DNA of 64,000 nt from contig NC_053037.3 of NCBI RefSeq assembly GCF_002575655.3, positions 505,742,544 to 505,806,543 of the forward strand. Direction: 5' to 3'. The notes under the pieces are model-generated. The model had not been told where the DNA came from. It saw nothing but the letters and a program-made list of their open reading frames with translations, and ran no database searches. Positions 1-11,752 of the stretch are shown in pieces; position 1 is the stretch's first letter, and each line of letters begins with the position of its first letter. Source of the DNA: Aegilops tauschii subsp. strangulata (lineage: Eukaryota > Streptophyta > Magnoliopsida > Poales > Poaceae). A program made the position numbers and the translations under genes.

Positions 1-1119
1 CCCACTAGGGGCTGGTTCCCTTCCCACTTCAGCCCACGGGGCCCTCCGGGATAGGTGGCCCCACCCGGTGGACCCTCGGGACCCTTCCGGTGGTCCCGGT
101 ACAATACCGGTAACCCCCGAAACTTTCCCGGTGGCCGAAACTTGACTTCCTATATATAATTCTTCACCTCTGGACCATTCCGGAACTTCTCGTGACGTCC
201 GGGACTCCGAAAAACTTTCGGGTTTCCGCATACACATATCTCTACAACCCTAGCGTCACCGAACCTTAAGTGTGTAGACCCTACGGGTTCGGGAGACATG
301 CAGACATGACCGAGACGCCTCTCCGGTCAATAACCAACAGCGGGATCTGGATACCCATGTTGGCTCCCACATGTTCCATGATGATCTCATCGGATGAACC
401 ACGATGTCGAGGAATCAATCAATCCCGTATACAATTCCCTTTATCAATCGGTATGTTACTTGCCCGAGATTCGATCGTCGGTATCCCAATACCTTGTTCA
501 ATCTCGTTACCGGCAAGTCTCTTTACTCGTACCGTAATGCATGATCCCGTGACTAACGCCTTAGTCACATTGAGCTCATTATGATGATGCATTACCGAGT
601 GGGCCCAGAGATACCTCTCCGTCACACGGAGTGACAAATCCCAGTCTCGATCCGTGCCAACCCAACAGACACTTTCGGAGATACCCGTAGTGCACCTTTA
701 TAGTCACCCAGTTACGTTGTGACGTTTGGCACACCCAAAGCACTCCTACGGTATCCGGGAGTTGCACGATCTCATGGTCTAAGGAAAAGACACTTGACAT
801 TGGAAAAGCTCTAGCAAACGAAACTACACGATCTTTTATGCTATGCTTAGGATTGGGTCTTGTCCATCACATCATTCTCCCAATGATGTGATCCCGTTAT
901 CAATGACATCCAATGCCCATAGTCAGGAAACCATGACTATCAGTTGATCAACGAGCTAGTCAACTAGAGGCTTACTAGGGACACGTTGTGGTCTATGTAT
1001 TCACACATGTATTACGATTTCCGGACAATACAATTATAGCATGAACAATAGACAATTACCATGAACAAAGAAATATAATAATAACCATTTATTATTGCCT
1101 CTAGGGCATATTTCCAATA
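1..1119 (-). repeat. 3' LTR of the Angela-like Copia (partial)
   Basis: Matches 7008-8126 base for base apart from about three changes. One change is at the terminus, where the copy reads TATTGG in place of TGTTGG on the minus strand, so the terminal TG is damaged. The remaining roughly 580 bp of this LTR lie left of the window. A TATATATAA stretch near 150-159 is the position of an LTR TATA-like box, read on the minus strand. Confidence 0.92.
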
Positions 1120-1130
1120 GTCTCCCACTT
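1120..1130 (-). other. Polypurine tract of the Angela-like Copia
   Basis: On the minus strand the sequence next to the 3' LTR reads AAGTGGGAGAC, a purine-rich plus-strand primer site typical of Copia elements. It abuts the LTR start at 1119. Confidence 0.8.
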
Positions 1131-1377
1131 GCACTAGAGTCAATAATCTAGTTACATTGTGATGAATCGAACACCCATTGCGTCCTGGTGTTGATCATGT
1201 TTTGCCCTAGGGAGAGGTTTAGTCAACGGATCTGCTACATTCAGGTCCGTATGTACTTTACAAATATCTATGTCTCCATTTTGAACACTTTCACGAATGG
1301 AGTTGAAGCGACGTTTGATATGCCTGGTCTTCCTGTGAAACCTGGGCTCCTTCGCAAGAGCAATAGCTCCAGTGTTG

Positions 1378-4300
1378 TCACAGAAGAGTCATCGGGCCCG
1401 ACGCATTGGGAATCACCCCTAGGTCGGTAATGAACTCCTTCATCCAGACTGCTTCCTGTGCTGCCTCCGAGGCTGCCATGTACTCCGCTTCACATGTAGA
1501 TCCCGCCACGACGCTTTGCTTGCAACTGCACCAGCTTACTGCTCCTCCATTCAATATATACACGTATCCGGTTTGTGACTTCGAGTCATCCAGATCTGTG
1601 TCGAAGTTAGCGTCGACGTAAAGCTCTTCGTCACCTCCATAAATGAGAAACATATCCTTAGTCCTCTTCAGGTACTTCAGGATATTCTTGACCGCTGTCC
1701 AGTGTTCCATGCCGGGATTACTTTGGTACCTTCCTACCAAACTTACGGCAAGGTTTACATCAGGTCTGGTACACAGCATGGCATACATAATAGACCCTAT
1801 GGCCGAGGCATAGGGGATGACACTCATCTTTTCTATATCTTCTGCCGTGGTCGGGCATTGAGCCGTGCTCAATTGCACACCCTGCAATACAGGCAAGAAC
1901 CCCTTCTTGGACTGATCCATATTGAACTTCTTCAATATCTTGTCAAGGTATGTACTCTGTGAAAGACCAATGAGGCGTCTTGATCTATCTCTATAGATCT
2001 TGATGCCTAATATATAAGCAGCTTCTCCAAGGTCCTTCATTGAAAAACACTTATTCAAATAGGCCTTTATACTTTCCAAGAATTCTATATCATTTCCCAT
2101 CAATAGTATGTCATCCACATATAATATGAGAAATGCTACAGAGCTCCCACTCACTTTCTTGTAAACACAGGCTTCTCCATAAGTCTGTGTAAACCCAAAC
2201 GCTTTGATCATCTCATCAAAGCGAATGTTCCAACTCCGAGATGCTTGCACCAGCCCATAGATTGAGCGCTGGAGCTTGCATACTTTGTTAGCATTCTTAG
2301 GATCGACAAAACCTTCCGGCTGCATCATATACAACTCTTCCTTAAGGAAGCCATTAAGGAATGCCGTTCTGACGTCCATCTGCCATATCTCATAATCATA
2401 GTATGCGGCAATTGCTAACATGATTCGGACGGACTTCAGCTTCGCTACGGGTGAGAAAGTCTCATCGTAGTCAACCCCTTGAACTTGTCGATAACCCTTA
2501 GCGACAAGTCGAGCCTTATAGATGGTCACATTACCATCCGCGTCCGTCTTCTTCTTAAAGATCCATTTGTTTTCTATGGCTTGCCGATCATCGGGCAAGT
2601 CAGTCAAAGTCCATACTTCGTTTTCATTCATGGATCCTATCTCGGATTTCATGGCTTCTAGCCATTTGTCGGAATCCGGGCCCGCCATCGCTTCTTCATA
2701 GTTCGAAGGTTCACCGTTGTCTAACAACATGATTTCTAGGACAGGGTTGCCGTACCACTCTGGTGCGGAACGTGTCCTTGTGGACCTACGAAGTTCAGTA
2801 GTAACTTGATCCGAAGCTTCATGATCATCATCATTAACTTCCTCCCCAGTCGGTGTAGGCACCACAGGAACATCTTCCCGCGCTGCGCTACTTTCCGGTT
2901 CGGAAGGGGTGACTATCACCTCATCAAGTTCCACTTTCCTCCCACTCAATTCTTTCGAGAGAAACTCCTTCTCTAGAAAGGACCCGTTCTTGGCAACGAA
3001 GATCTTGCCTTCGGATCTGAGGTAGAAGGTATACCCAATAGTTTCCTTAGGGTATCCTATGAAGACGCATTTTTCCGACTTGGGTTCGAGCTTTTCAGGT
3101 TGAAGTTTCTTGACATAAGCATCGCATCCCCAAACTTTTAGAAACGACAGCTTAGGTTTCTTCCCAAACCATAATTCATACGGTGTCGTCTCAACGGATT
3201 TCGATGGAGCCCTATTTAAAGTGAATGCGACAGTCTCTAAAGCATAGCCCCAAAATGAGAGCGGTAAATCGGTAAGAGACATCATAGATCGCACCATATC
3301 CAATAGAGTGCGATTACGATGTTCGGACACACCGTTTCTCTGAGGTGTTCCAGGCGGCGTGAGTTGTGAAACTATTCCACATTTCCTTAAGTGTGTACCA
3401 AACTCGTGACTTAAATATTCTCCACCACGATTTGATCGTAAGAATTTTATTTTCCTGTCACGTTGATTCTCAACCTCACTCTGAAATTCCTTGAACTTTT
3501 CAAAGGTTTCAGACTTGTGTTTCATTAGGTAGACATACCCATATCTACTTAAGTCATCAGTAAGAGTGAGAACATAACGATATCCTCCGCGAGCCTCAAC
3601 ACTCATTGGACCGCACACATCGGTATGTATGATTTCCAATAAGTTGGTTGCTCGCTCCATTGTTCCGGAGAACGGAGTCTTGGTCATCTTACCCATGAGG
3701 CATGGTTCGCACGCGTCAAATGATTCGTAATCAAGAGACTCCAAAAGTCCATCTGCATGGACCTTCTTCATGCGCTTGACACCAATGTGACCAAGGCGGC
3801 AGTGCCACAAGTATGTGGGACTATCGTTATCAACTTTACATCTTTTGGTATTCACACTATGAATATGTGTATCATCACGTTCGAGATTCATAAAAAATAA
3901 ACCATTGACCAGCGGGGCATGACCATAAAACATATCTCTCAAATAAATAGAACAACCATTATTCTCGGATTTAAATGAGTAGCCATCTCGAATTAAACGA
4001 GATCCAGATACAATGTTCATGCTCAAAGCTGGCACTAAATAACAATTATTGAGGTTTAAAACTAATCCCGTGGGTAGATGCAGAGGTAGCGTGCCGACGG
4101 CGATCACATCGACCTTGGAACCATTCCCGACGTGCATCGTCACCTCGTCCTTCGCCAGTCTCCGTTTATTCCGTAGTTCCTGTTTTGAGTTACAAATATG
4201 AGCAACCGCACCGGTATCAAATACCCAGGAGCTACTACGAGTACTGGTAAGGTACACATCAATTACATGTATATTACATATACCTTTGGTGTTGCCGGCC

Positions 4301-5118
4301 TTCTTGTCCGCTAAGTATTTGGGGCAGTTCCGCTTCCAGTGACCACTTCCCTTGCAATAAAAGCACTCAGTCTCGGGCTTGGGTCCATTCCTTGGCTTCT
4401 TCCCGGCAACTGGCTTACCGGGCGCGGCAACTCCCTTGCCGTCCTTCTTGAAGTTCTTCTTACCCTTGCCCTTCTTGAACTTAGTGGTTTTATTCACCAT
4501 CAACACTTGATGTTCTTTTCTGATCTCCACCTCCGCTGATTTCAGCATTGAATATATCTCAGGAATGGTCTTTTCCATCCCCTGCATATTGAAGTTCATC
4601 ACAAAGCTCTTGTAGCTTGGTGGAAGCGACTGGAGGATTCTGTCAATGACCGCGTCATCCGGGAGATTAACTCCCAGCTGAGTCAAGCGGTTGTGCAACC
4701 CAGACATTCTGAGTATGTGCTCACTAACAGAACTATTCTCCTCCATTTTACAGCTGAAGAACTTGTCGGAGACTTCATATCTCTCGACCCGGGCATGAGC
4801 TTGGAAAACTAATTTCAGCTCCTCGAACATCTCATATGCTCCATGTTTCTCAAAACGCTTTTGGAGACCCGGTTCTAAGCTGTAAAGCATGCCGCACTGA
4901 ACGAGGGAGTAATCATCAGCACGCTGCTGCCAAGCGTTCATAACGTCTTGGTTCTCTGGGATTGGTGCATCACCTAGCGGTGCTTCTAAGACATAATCTT
5001 TCTTGGCTACTATGAGGATGATCCTCAGGTTCCGGACCCAGTCCGTATAGTTGCTGCCATCATCTTTCAGCTTGGTTTTCTCTAGGAACGCGTTGAAATT
5101 GAGGACAACGTTGGCCAT
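1378..5118 (-). CDS. Copia gag-pol polyprotein, frameshifted near the end of RNase H
   Basis: A 1246-codon frame from the ATG at 5118. Domain order: Gag (UBN2-like, about residues 1-240), CCHC zinc knuckle (CFYCKGSGHWKRNC, about 250-263), aspartic protease (FDTGAVAHIC, about 300), GAG-pre-integrase (YLWHCRLGHIG), integrase (from HTDVCGPM, about 499), reverse transcriptase (YVDDILL, about residue 1000) and RNase H (AGSTCEAEY). It makes the virus-like-particle, protease, integrase and RT needed for copying the element. The frame closes at 1378 because about two bases are missing near 1385. In another frame, the remaining RNase H/C-terminal codons (NTGAIALAKE, HTDLNVADPLTK) continue to a stop at 1152-1154, so the intact gene would cover about 1152-5118. 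Otherwise no internal stop is seen, in keeping with a young insertion. Likely transcribed from the LTR at 6427-8126. Confidence 0.93.
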   Translation of the reverse strand: MANVVLNFNAFLEKTKLKDDGSNYTDWVRNLRIILIVAKKDYVLEAPLGDAPIPENQDVMNAWQQRADDYSLVQCGMLYSLEPGLQKRFEKHGAYEMFEELKLVFQAHARVERYEVSDKFFSCKMEENSSVSEHILRMSGLHNRLTQLGVNLPDDAVIDRILQSLPPSYKSFVMNFNMQGMEKTIPEIYSMLKSAEVEIRKEHQVLMVNKTTKFKKGKGKKNFKKDGKGVAAPGKPVAGKKPRNGPKPETECFYCKGSGHWKRNCPKYLADKKAGNTKGICNIHVIDVYLTSTRSSSWVFDTGAVAHICNSKQELRNKRRLAKDEVTMHVGNGSKVDVIAVGTLPLHLPTGLVLNLNNCYLVPALSMNIVSGSRLIRDGYSFKSENNGCSIYLRDMFYGHAPLVNGLFFMNLERDDTHIHSVNTKRCKVDNDSPTYLWHCRLGHIGVKRMKKVHADGLLESLDYESFDACEPCLMGKMTKTPFSGTMERATNLLEIIHTDVCGPMSVEARGGYRYVLTLTDDLSRYGYVYLMKHKSETFEKFKEFQSEVENQRDRKIKFLRSNRGGEYLSHEFGTHLRKCGIVSQLTPPGTPQRNGVSEHRNRTLLDMVRSMMSLTDLPLSFWGYALETVAFTLNRAPSKSVETTPYELWFGKKPKLSFLKVWGCDAYVKKLQPEKLEPKSEKCVFIGYPKETIGYTFYLRSEGKIFVAKNGSFLEKEFLSKELSGRKVELDEVIVTPSEPESSAAREDVPVVPTPTGEEVNDDDHEASDQVTTELRRSTRTRSAPEWYGNPVLEIMLLDNGEPSNYEEAMAGPDSDKWLEAMKSEIGSMNENEVWTLTDLPDDRQAIENKWIFKKKTDADGNVTIYKARLVAKGYRQVQGVDYDETFSPVAKLKSVRIMLAIAAYYDYEIWQMDVRTAFLNGFLKEELYMMQPEGFVDPKNANKVCKLQRSIYGLVQASRSWNIRFDEMIKAFGFTQTYGEACVYKKVSGSSVAFLILYVDDILLMGNDIEFLESIKAYLNKCFSMKDLGEAAYILGIKIYRDRSRRLIGLSQSTYLDKILKKFNMDQSKKGFLPVLQGVQLSTAQCPTTAEDIEKMSVIPYASAIGSIMYAMLCTRPDVNLAVSLVGRYQSNPGMEHWTAVKNILKYLKRTKDMFLIYGGDEELYVDANFDTDLDDSKSQTGYVYILNGGAVSWCSCKQSVVAGSTCEAEYMAASEAAQEAVWMKEFITDLGVIPNASGPMTLL

Positions 5119-6406
5119 TAGATCTACAAGACATAGTGTAAAGATTTTAGACTAAGTTCATGATAATTAAGTTCATCTAATCAAATTACACAATGAACTC
5201 CCACTCAGATAGACATCCCTCTAGTCATCTAAGTGAAACATGATCCGAGTTAACTAGGTCGTGTCCGATCATCACGTGAGACGGACTAGTCAAGATCGGT
5301 GAACATCTCCATGTTGATCGTATCTTCTACGACTCATGCTCGACCTTTCGGTCCTCCGTGTTCCGAGGCCATGTCTGTACATGCTAGGCTCGTCAAGTCA
5401 ACCTAAGTGTAATGCGTGTGTTCCGAGGCCATGTCTGTACATGCTAGGCTCGTCAACACCCGTTGTATTCGAACGTTAGAATCTATCACACCCGATCATC
5501 ACGTGGTGCTTCGAAACAACGAACCTTCGCAACGGTGCACAGTTAGGGTGAACACTTTCTTGAAATTATCATAAGGGATCATCTTACTTACTACCGTCGT
5601 TCTAAGCAAATAAGATGCAAAAACATGATAAACATCACATGCAATCAAATAGTGACATGATATGGCCAATATCATCATGCTCCTTTGATCTCCATCTTCG
5701 GGGCACCATGATCATCTTCGTCACCGGCATGACACCATGATCTCCATCATCATGATCTCCATCATTGTGTCTTCATGAAGTCGTCACGCCAACGATTACT
5801 TCTACTTCTATGGCTAACGCGTTTAGCAACAAAGTAAAGTAATTTACATGGCGTTATTAATGGCACGCGGGTCATACAAAATAATAAAGACAACTCCTAT
5901 GGCTCCTGCTGGTTGTCATACTCATCGACATGCAAGTCGTGATTCCTATTACAAGAATATGATCAATCTCATACATCACATATATCATTCATCACATCTT
6001 CTGGCCATATCACATCACATAACACATGCTGCAAAAACAAGTTAGACGTCCTCTAATTGTTGTTGCAAGTTTTTACGTGGTTTGTAGGTTTCTAGCAAGA
6101 ACGTTTCTTACCTACGTATGACCACAACGTGATTTGCCAATTTCTATTTACCCTTCATAAGGACCCTTTTCATCGAATCCGTTCCGACTAAAGTAGGAGA
6201 GATAGACACCCGCTAGCCACCTTATGCATCTAGTGCATGTCAGTCGGTGGAACCTGTCTCACGTAAGCGTACGTGTAAGGTCGGTCCGGGCCGCTTCATC
6301 CTACAATGCCGCCGAAACAAGAAACGACTAGTAGCGGCAAGAAGAATTGGCAACATCAACGCCCACAACTTCTTTGTGTTCTACTCGTGCATAGTAACTA
6401 CGCATA
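5119..6406 (-). other. Untranslated leader of the Angela-like Copia
   Basis: About 1.3 kb between the primer binding site and the gag start, without a coding frame I trust. It contains a 39-bp segment (GTGTTCCGAGGCC...) present twice with a 60-bp period at 5358-5396 and 5418-5456. Leaders of this group carry dimerisation and packaging signals; no specific element can be assigned here by eye. Confidence 0.7.
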
Positions 6407-6426
6407 GGCCTGGCTCATGATGCCAC
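6407..6426 (-). other. Primer binding site
   Basis: Directly inside the 5' LTR the minus strand reads GTGGCATCATGAGCCAGG, the position and form of the initiator-methionine tRNA primer site used by plant Copia elements. It is a diverged match rather than the textbook TGGTATCAGAGC. Confidence 0.7.
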
Positions 6427-8126
6427 TGTTGGGAATCGTAGCATAATTTTAAAATTTTCCTACGCTCACCAAGATGCATCTATGGAGTATACTAGCAACG
6501 AGGGGAAAGGAGTGCATCTACATACCCTTGTAGATCGCGAGCGGAAGCGTTCCAACGAACGTGGATAACGGAGTCGTACTCGCCGTGATTCAAATCACCG
6601 ATGACCGAGTGCCGAACGGACGGCACCTCCGCGTTCAACACACGTACGGTGCAGCGACGTCTCCTCCTTCTTGATCCAGCAAGGGGGAAGGAGAGGTTGA
6701 TGGAGATCCAGCAGCACGACGGCGTGGTGGTGGATGTAGCGGGTCTCGGCAGGGCTTCGCCGAGCTTCTGCGAGAGAGAGAGGTGTAGCAGGGGGAGAGG
6801 GAGGCGCCCAAGGCTGTTGTGTTGCTGCCCTCCCTCCCCCCTTATATAGGCCCCCTGGGAGGGGGGGGGCGCCGGCCAAAACCCCATCTGGTGGGGGGGG
6901 GGGCGGCCAGGGGGGGTGCCTTGCCCCCCAAGGCAAGTGGGGCGCCCCCTTGCCCTAGGGTTTCCAACCCTAGGCGCAGGGGGAGGCCCATGGGGGGGGG
7001 CGCCCAGCCCACTAGGGGCTGGTTCCCTTCCCACTTCAGCCCACGGGGCCCTCCGGGATAGGTGGCCCCACCCGGTGGACCCCCGGGACCCTTCCGGTGG
7101 TCCCGGTACAATACCGGTAACCCCCGAAACTTTCCCGGTGGCCGAAACTTGACTTCCTATATATAATTCTTCACCTCTGGATCATTCCGGAACTTCTCGT
7201 GACGTCCGGGACTCCGAAAAACTTTCGGGTTTCCGCATACACATATCTCTACAACCCTAGCGTCACCGAACCTTAAGTGTGTAGACCCTACGGGTTCGGG
7301 AGACATGCAGACATGACCGAGACGCCTCTCCGGTCAATAACCAACAGCGGGATCTGGATACCCATGTTGGCTCCCACATGTTCCATGATGATCTCATCGG
7401 ATGAACCACGATGTCGAGGAATCAATCAATCCCGTATACAATTCCCTTTATCAATCGGTATGTTACTTGCCCGAGATTCGATCGTCGGTATCCCAATACC
7501 TTGTTCAATCTCGTTACCGGCAAGTCTCTTTACTCGTACCGTAATGCATGATCCCGTGACTAACGCCTTAGTCACATTGAGCTCATTATGATGATGCATT
7601 ACCGAGTGGGCCCAGAGATACCTCTCCGTCACACGGAGTGACAAATCCCAGTCTCGATCCGTGCCAACCCAACAGACACTTTCGGAGATACCCGTAGTGC
7701 ACCTTTATAGTCACCCAGTTACGTTGTGACGTTTGGCACACCCAAAGCACTCCTACGGTATCCGGGAGTTGCACGATCTCATGGTCTAAGGAAAAGACAC
7801 TTGACATTGGAAAAGCTCTAGCAAACGAAACTACACGATCTTTTATGCTATGCTTAGGATTGGGTCTTGTCCATCACATCATTCTCCCAATGATGTGATC
7901 CCGTTATCAATGACATCCAATGCCCATAGTCAGGAAACCATGACTATCAGTTGATCAACGAGCTAGTCAACTAGAGGCTTACTAGGGACACGTTGTGGTC
8001 TATGTATTCACACATGTATTACGATTTCCGGACAATACAATTATAGCATGAACAATAGACAATTACCATGAACAAAGAAATATAATAATAACCATTTATT
8101 ATTGCCTCTAGGGCATATTTCCAACA
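6427..8126 (-). repeat. 5' LTR of the Angela-like Copia, 1700 bp
   Basis: Complete LTR with TG...CA termini (TGTTGGAAATATGCC on the minus strand; + strand starts TGTTGGGAATCG). TATA-like boxes on the minus strand lie near 6841-6850 (CTTATATAGG on +) and 7157-7166. The GC-rich stretch at 6856-7010 has long G and C runs. Several open frames of 70-180 codons inside it are compositional and not genes. Confidence 0.93.
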
Positions 8127-8637
8127 ATGGATACCTTTTACCCATTTTTTATCTAAACAAAAAGGGATAAAAAGAGAGAAATACACAAATGAACAATGCG
8201 TTTGGACATAAAAATGGTTTATTATCACAAGAAGCCATCATTTTTTATGATGTTTAACATATGTACATGATACAACATGACATGCATCCATGGTTTATTT
8301 CATAATGGGAGTGCAATGTCAGCTAGTTGCACAAAAGCTACTAGACCTTATATTCTCTTTTTTTTCTCCTCTTGGAGTTTCCAGCAAACGTTAAACATAT
8401 CATAACTGTAAGTGTGTGTGAGCTATAGACATACATTTGTCCCTTTGTAGAAGTTCAAGGGGTCATATATTTTTATATGAATTTTAGCAGCTGCATATGA
8501 TATAACATAAATTTTTAGCAAATTGAGCATTTCTCATTTTTTTACTCTGAATTTTTTAGTTTTGAATAATGAAATCTAGTGACAAAATAGCTTGTTACAT
8601 GAAACCCAATGTGTCTCAACATCTTACTGTTGGGAAC
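8127..8637. other. AT-rich intergenic stretch, nothing recognised
   Basis: About 510 bp between the Angela-like element and a solo LTR. AT-rich with several T runs. No coding frame or repeat signature that I recognise. Confidence 0.5.
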
Positions 8638-10371
8638 ATAGCATGCAATTTCAAAAAAATTCCTATGATCACGCAAGATCTATCTAGGAGATGCATAGCA
8701 ACGAGAAGGAGAGAGTGTGTCCACGTACCCTCGTAGCCGAAAGCGGAAGCGTTAGGTTAACGCGGTTGATGTAGTCGAACGTCTTCACGATCCAACCGAT
8801 CTTAGTACCGAACGTACGGCACCTCCAAGTTCTGCACACGTTCAGCTCGATGACGTCCCTCGAACTCTTGATCCATCAGAGGGCCGAGGGAGAGTTTCGT
8901 CAGCACGACGGCGTGGTGACGGTGATGGTGATGTGATCCGCGCAGGGCTTCGCCTAAGCACTACGACGCTATGACCGGAGGACCAAACTGTGGAGAGAGA
9001 CACCGCACACGGCTTGAAACAATTGTTGTGTCTCCAAGGGGTGCCCTGCCCACGTATATAAAGGAGGGAGAGGGAGGAGGCCGGCCCTAGGTGGCGCGCC
9101 ATAAGGGGGGAGTCCTACTAGGACTCCCAGTCCTAGTAGGATTCGGCCCCCCTTCTTTTCCTTCTCATGGAGGGGGAAAGGGGGAAAGGAGAGGGAGTAG
9201 GAGAAGGAAAGGGGGGTGGCGCCCCCTTCCCTAGTCTAATTCGGCCTCCTCCCTTGTGGGGAGGCGCACCAGCCCCTTGTGGGATGGTTAGCCTCCCTCC
9301 TATGGCCCATATCTTTCCCCGGGGGGTTCCGGTAACCCCTGTGGTACTCCGGTATGTACCCGATACACTCCGGAACCCTTTCGGTGTCCGAATACTACCT
9401 TCCAATATATCAATCTTTACCTCTTGACCATTTCAAGACTCCTCATCATGTCCGTGATCTCATCCGGGACTCCGAACAATCTTCGGTCACCAAAACACAT
9501 AACTCATAATACAAATCGTCATCGAACGTTAAGCGTGCGGACCCTACGGGTTCGAGAACTATGTAGACATGACCGAGACACATCTCCGGTCAATAACCAA
9601 TAGCGAAACCTGGATGCTCATATTGGTTCCTACATATTCTACGAAGATCTTTATCGGTCAAACCGCATGACAGCATACGTTATTCCCTTTGTCATCGGTA
9701 TGTTACTTGCCCGAGATTCGATCGTCGGTATCATCATACCTAGTCCAATCTCATTACCAGCAAGTCTCTTTACTCGTTCTGTAATGCAACATCCCGCAAC
9801 TAACTCATCAGTCACATTTCTTGCAAGGCTTATAGTGATGTGCATTACCGAGAGGGCCCAGAGATACCTTCCGATACTCGGAGTGACGAATCCTAATCTC
9901 GATCTATGCCAACCCAACAAACACCTTCGGAGACACCTGTAGAGCATCTTTATAATCACCCAGTTACGTTGTGACGTTTGATAGCACACAAGGTGTTCCT
10001 CCAGTATTCGGGAGTTGCATAATCTCATAGTCAAAGGAACATGTATAAGTCATGAAGAAAGCAATAGCAATAAAACTGAAAGATCAACATGCTAAGCTAA
10101 CGGATGGGTCTTGTCCATCACATCATTCTCCTAATGATGTGATCCCGTTCATCAAATGACAACACATGTGTATGGTCAGGAAACTTAATCATCTTTGATT
10201 AACGAGCTACTCAAGTAGAGGCATACTAGGGACACTCTGTTTTGTCTATGTATTCACACATGTATCAAGTTTCCAGTTAATACAATTCTAGCATGAATAA
10301 TAAACATTTATCATGATATAAGGATATATAAATAACATCTTTATTATTGCCTCTAGGGCATATTTCCTTCA
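8638..10371 (-). mobile_element. Solo LTR, WIS/Angela-type Copia
   Basis: A single 1734-bp LTR in minus orientation: minus-strand start TGAAGGAAATATGCCCTAG, + strand start TGTTGGGAACATAGC. Flanks are CTTAC (8633-8637) and TTTAC (10372-10376), a 5-bp target duplication with one C/T change. There is no primer site, internal region or second LTR, so it is a solo LTR left by LTR-LTR recombination. TATA-like sequence TATATAAAG lies at 9056-9063 read across strands. It is the same LTR type as the element at 30374-38975. Confidence 0.9.
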
Positions 10372-10869
10372 TTTACTTCTGTCCACGTGCTGTAAATAAG
10401 TTAAGTTTTTAGCATTCAACGAGACAAAGCGATTGTAGTCGAGAATGAAACATAGCTTAAATGTTTTTTGGTCTATGTAAGAGAGTTCCATGTATTATAT
10501 TAAGGTGGGAGAAGAAAAAAAGTACAACCAAGAGAGAATAACGACAATGCAACAATTAATACAACGCTACAAGAAGGACCTTGGAACATTAAATAGAATT
10601 ATAATCATACCCTCCCTTTTTAAGGTGAGCACATAAGTCGACGCACGAAGAAGAAACACAAAATGCTGCTCAAATTAATATGATGGTGAGATGTTTAGCA
10701 GCTAACTATATTATCTCATACAACCCTAGGACCAAAATGAAATAGGACTTGTTGAGTTGTGCTCTCAGCAAAACCCTCTTGAACTATGTTTGTATGGGAC
10801 CTTTGTGTGTGACCTTGTGGCTTGCTTTATATATAAAGCAGCAGGGCGAAAGCATATTTTGGTAAATGA
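10372..10869. other. Intergenic, nothing recognised
   Basis: About 500 bp, AT-rich. No coding frame or repeat termini that I can name. Confidence 0.4.
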
Positions 10870-11359
10870 GATAGGACGCTTGATTGAAACCAAGACATGG
10901 CTACGTTAAACTAAACATTGACGTGGGTTTTGATGTGGACAAGCTCCAGAGGACTGTTGGAGCAGTCATCCAAGATCACCATGGAAAGTTCAGTGTAGTC
11001 GCCAATGAAGAGATTGATCTTTGCTTTGACTCATTCACAACAGAGGTAGTTGGAGTGAGGTTTGGAATGAGCCTTGCACATACAGTTGGATGTAATAAGA
11101 TCGAGGCCAACTCTGATAATGCGAAGGTTGTTGCTGCCCTAATTGTTGGTTACTCTTCTTCAGTTGCTTCTGTTATCTCTGACTATTATTTTCTGTTGTT
11201 TGATTTTACTCATGTCATTTATGATCATCATAATTGACAAAGAATCAAGTAGATTGTGAATTGGCAAGGACAACTAGATTTTCTCCTTCACACCTCTGGA
11301 TGGACACCGTCAAAAGTGATGCTGCGATCCTCGTGAATGAATACATGAGGAGGAGATGA
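10870..11359 (+). pseudogene. RNase H (RVT_3) domain remnant
   Basis: A frame running through 10884-11237 reads KPRHGYVKLNIDVGFD, GAVIQDHHGKF, ANEEIDLCFDSFTTEVVGV and KIEANSDNAKVVAAL. This is the plant RVT_3 ribonuclease H fold seen at the C-terminus of LINE polyproteins and in free-standing RNase H-like genes. The frame meets TGA at 11235-11237, then continues in phase with RIKQVDCELARTTRFSPSHL to about 11359, the normal end of such domains, so the stop is probably a CGA-to-TGA change. No upstream reverse transcriptase is seen. It is either a LINE 3' fragment or a decayed single-domain gene. Not likely functional. Confidence 0.7.
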
Positions 11360-11749
11360 TTGTAAAAAGAAAGTTTATTTACTACTCCCGCATTTTTTAA
11401 GCATTAAAATTTTATTCCTCACATAATTGTCATATCGTTTGCGTGAGGAGGAAGAATAAAGTCATTAGCATCGGACTCCCAAGTTTCAGACAAACTCAGC
11501 TACAAGAATGTTTAGCTAAACTATCAGCTATTACTAGATTAGCCTCTCTATTATATAGTAAATAAAACTCACACTAACAAAATCTAAAGCCAATTAAGTG
11601 TAGTATGTTAAGATGAAAACATCAGGGCCCATAACTCAATGATAATTTTAGTGCACCTAATATTTACTACTCCGGCTCCCAGAGCCGTACGGCTCGATGC
11701 ACCGCCGGCAGCGCTCCGGAGACCGGGCACGGGTAGGGACTACGGTGGT
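11360..11749. other. Intergenic, nothing recognised
   Basis: About 390 bp between the RNase H remnant and the Harbinger-like element. No coding signal recognised. Confidence 0.4.
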
Positions 11750-11752
11750 TTA

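Larger units (their letters stand above)
1..8126 (-). mobile_element. Angela/BARE1-like Copia LTR retrotransposon, left end cut by window
   Basis: The order from right to left on the minus strand is 5' LTR (6427-8126), primer binding site, leader, gag-pol (5118 down to about 1152), polypurine tract and 3' LTR (1119 down past the window edge). The LTR begins TGTTGGAAATATGCCC and ends CCCAACA, as in the Triticeae Angela/BARE1/WIS group. Reading the two LTRs at an offset of 7007 bases, I count only three differences over 1119 bp (near 75, 174 and 1118), so the insertion is recent. The right flank begins ATGGA (8127-8131), which would be the target duplication, but the partner lies outside the window. 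Polyprotein order (integrase before reverse transcriptase) is Copia. Confidence 0.93.

Noticed and set aside
419..800. Open frames of about 70 codons in the Copia LTRs (repeated at 7426-7807)
   Set aside because: Noncoding LTR sequence; identical in both LTRs because the LTRs are identical, with no protein family signal.
6492..7034. 180-codon proline-rich minus-strand frame
   Set aside because: Caused by the GC-rich part of the 5' LTR; several overlapping frames exist there on both strands.
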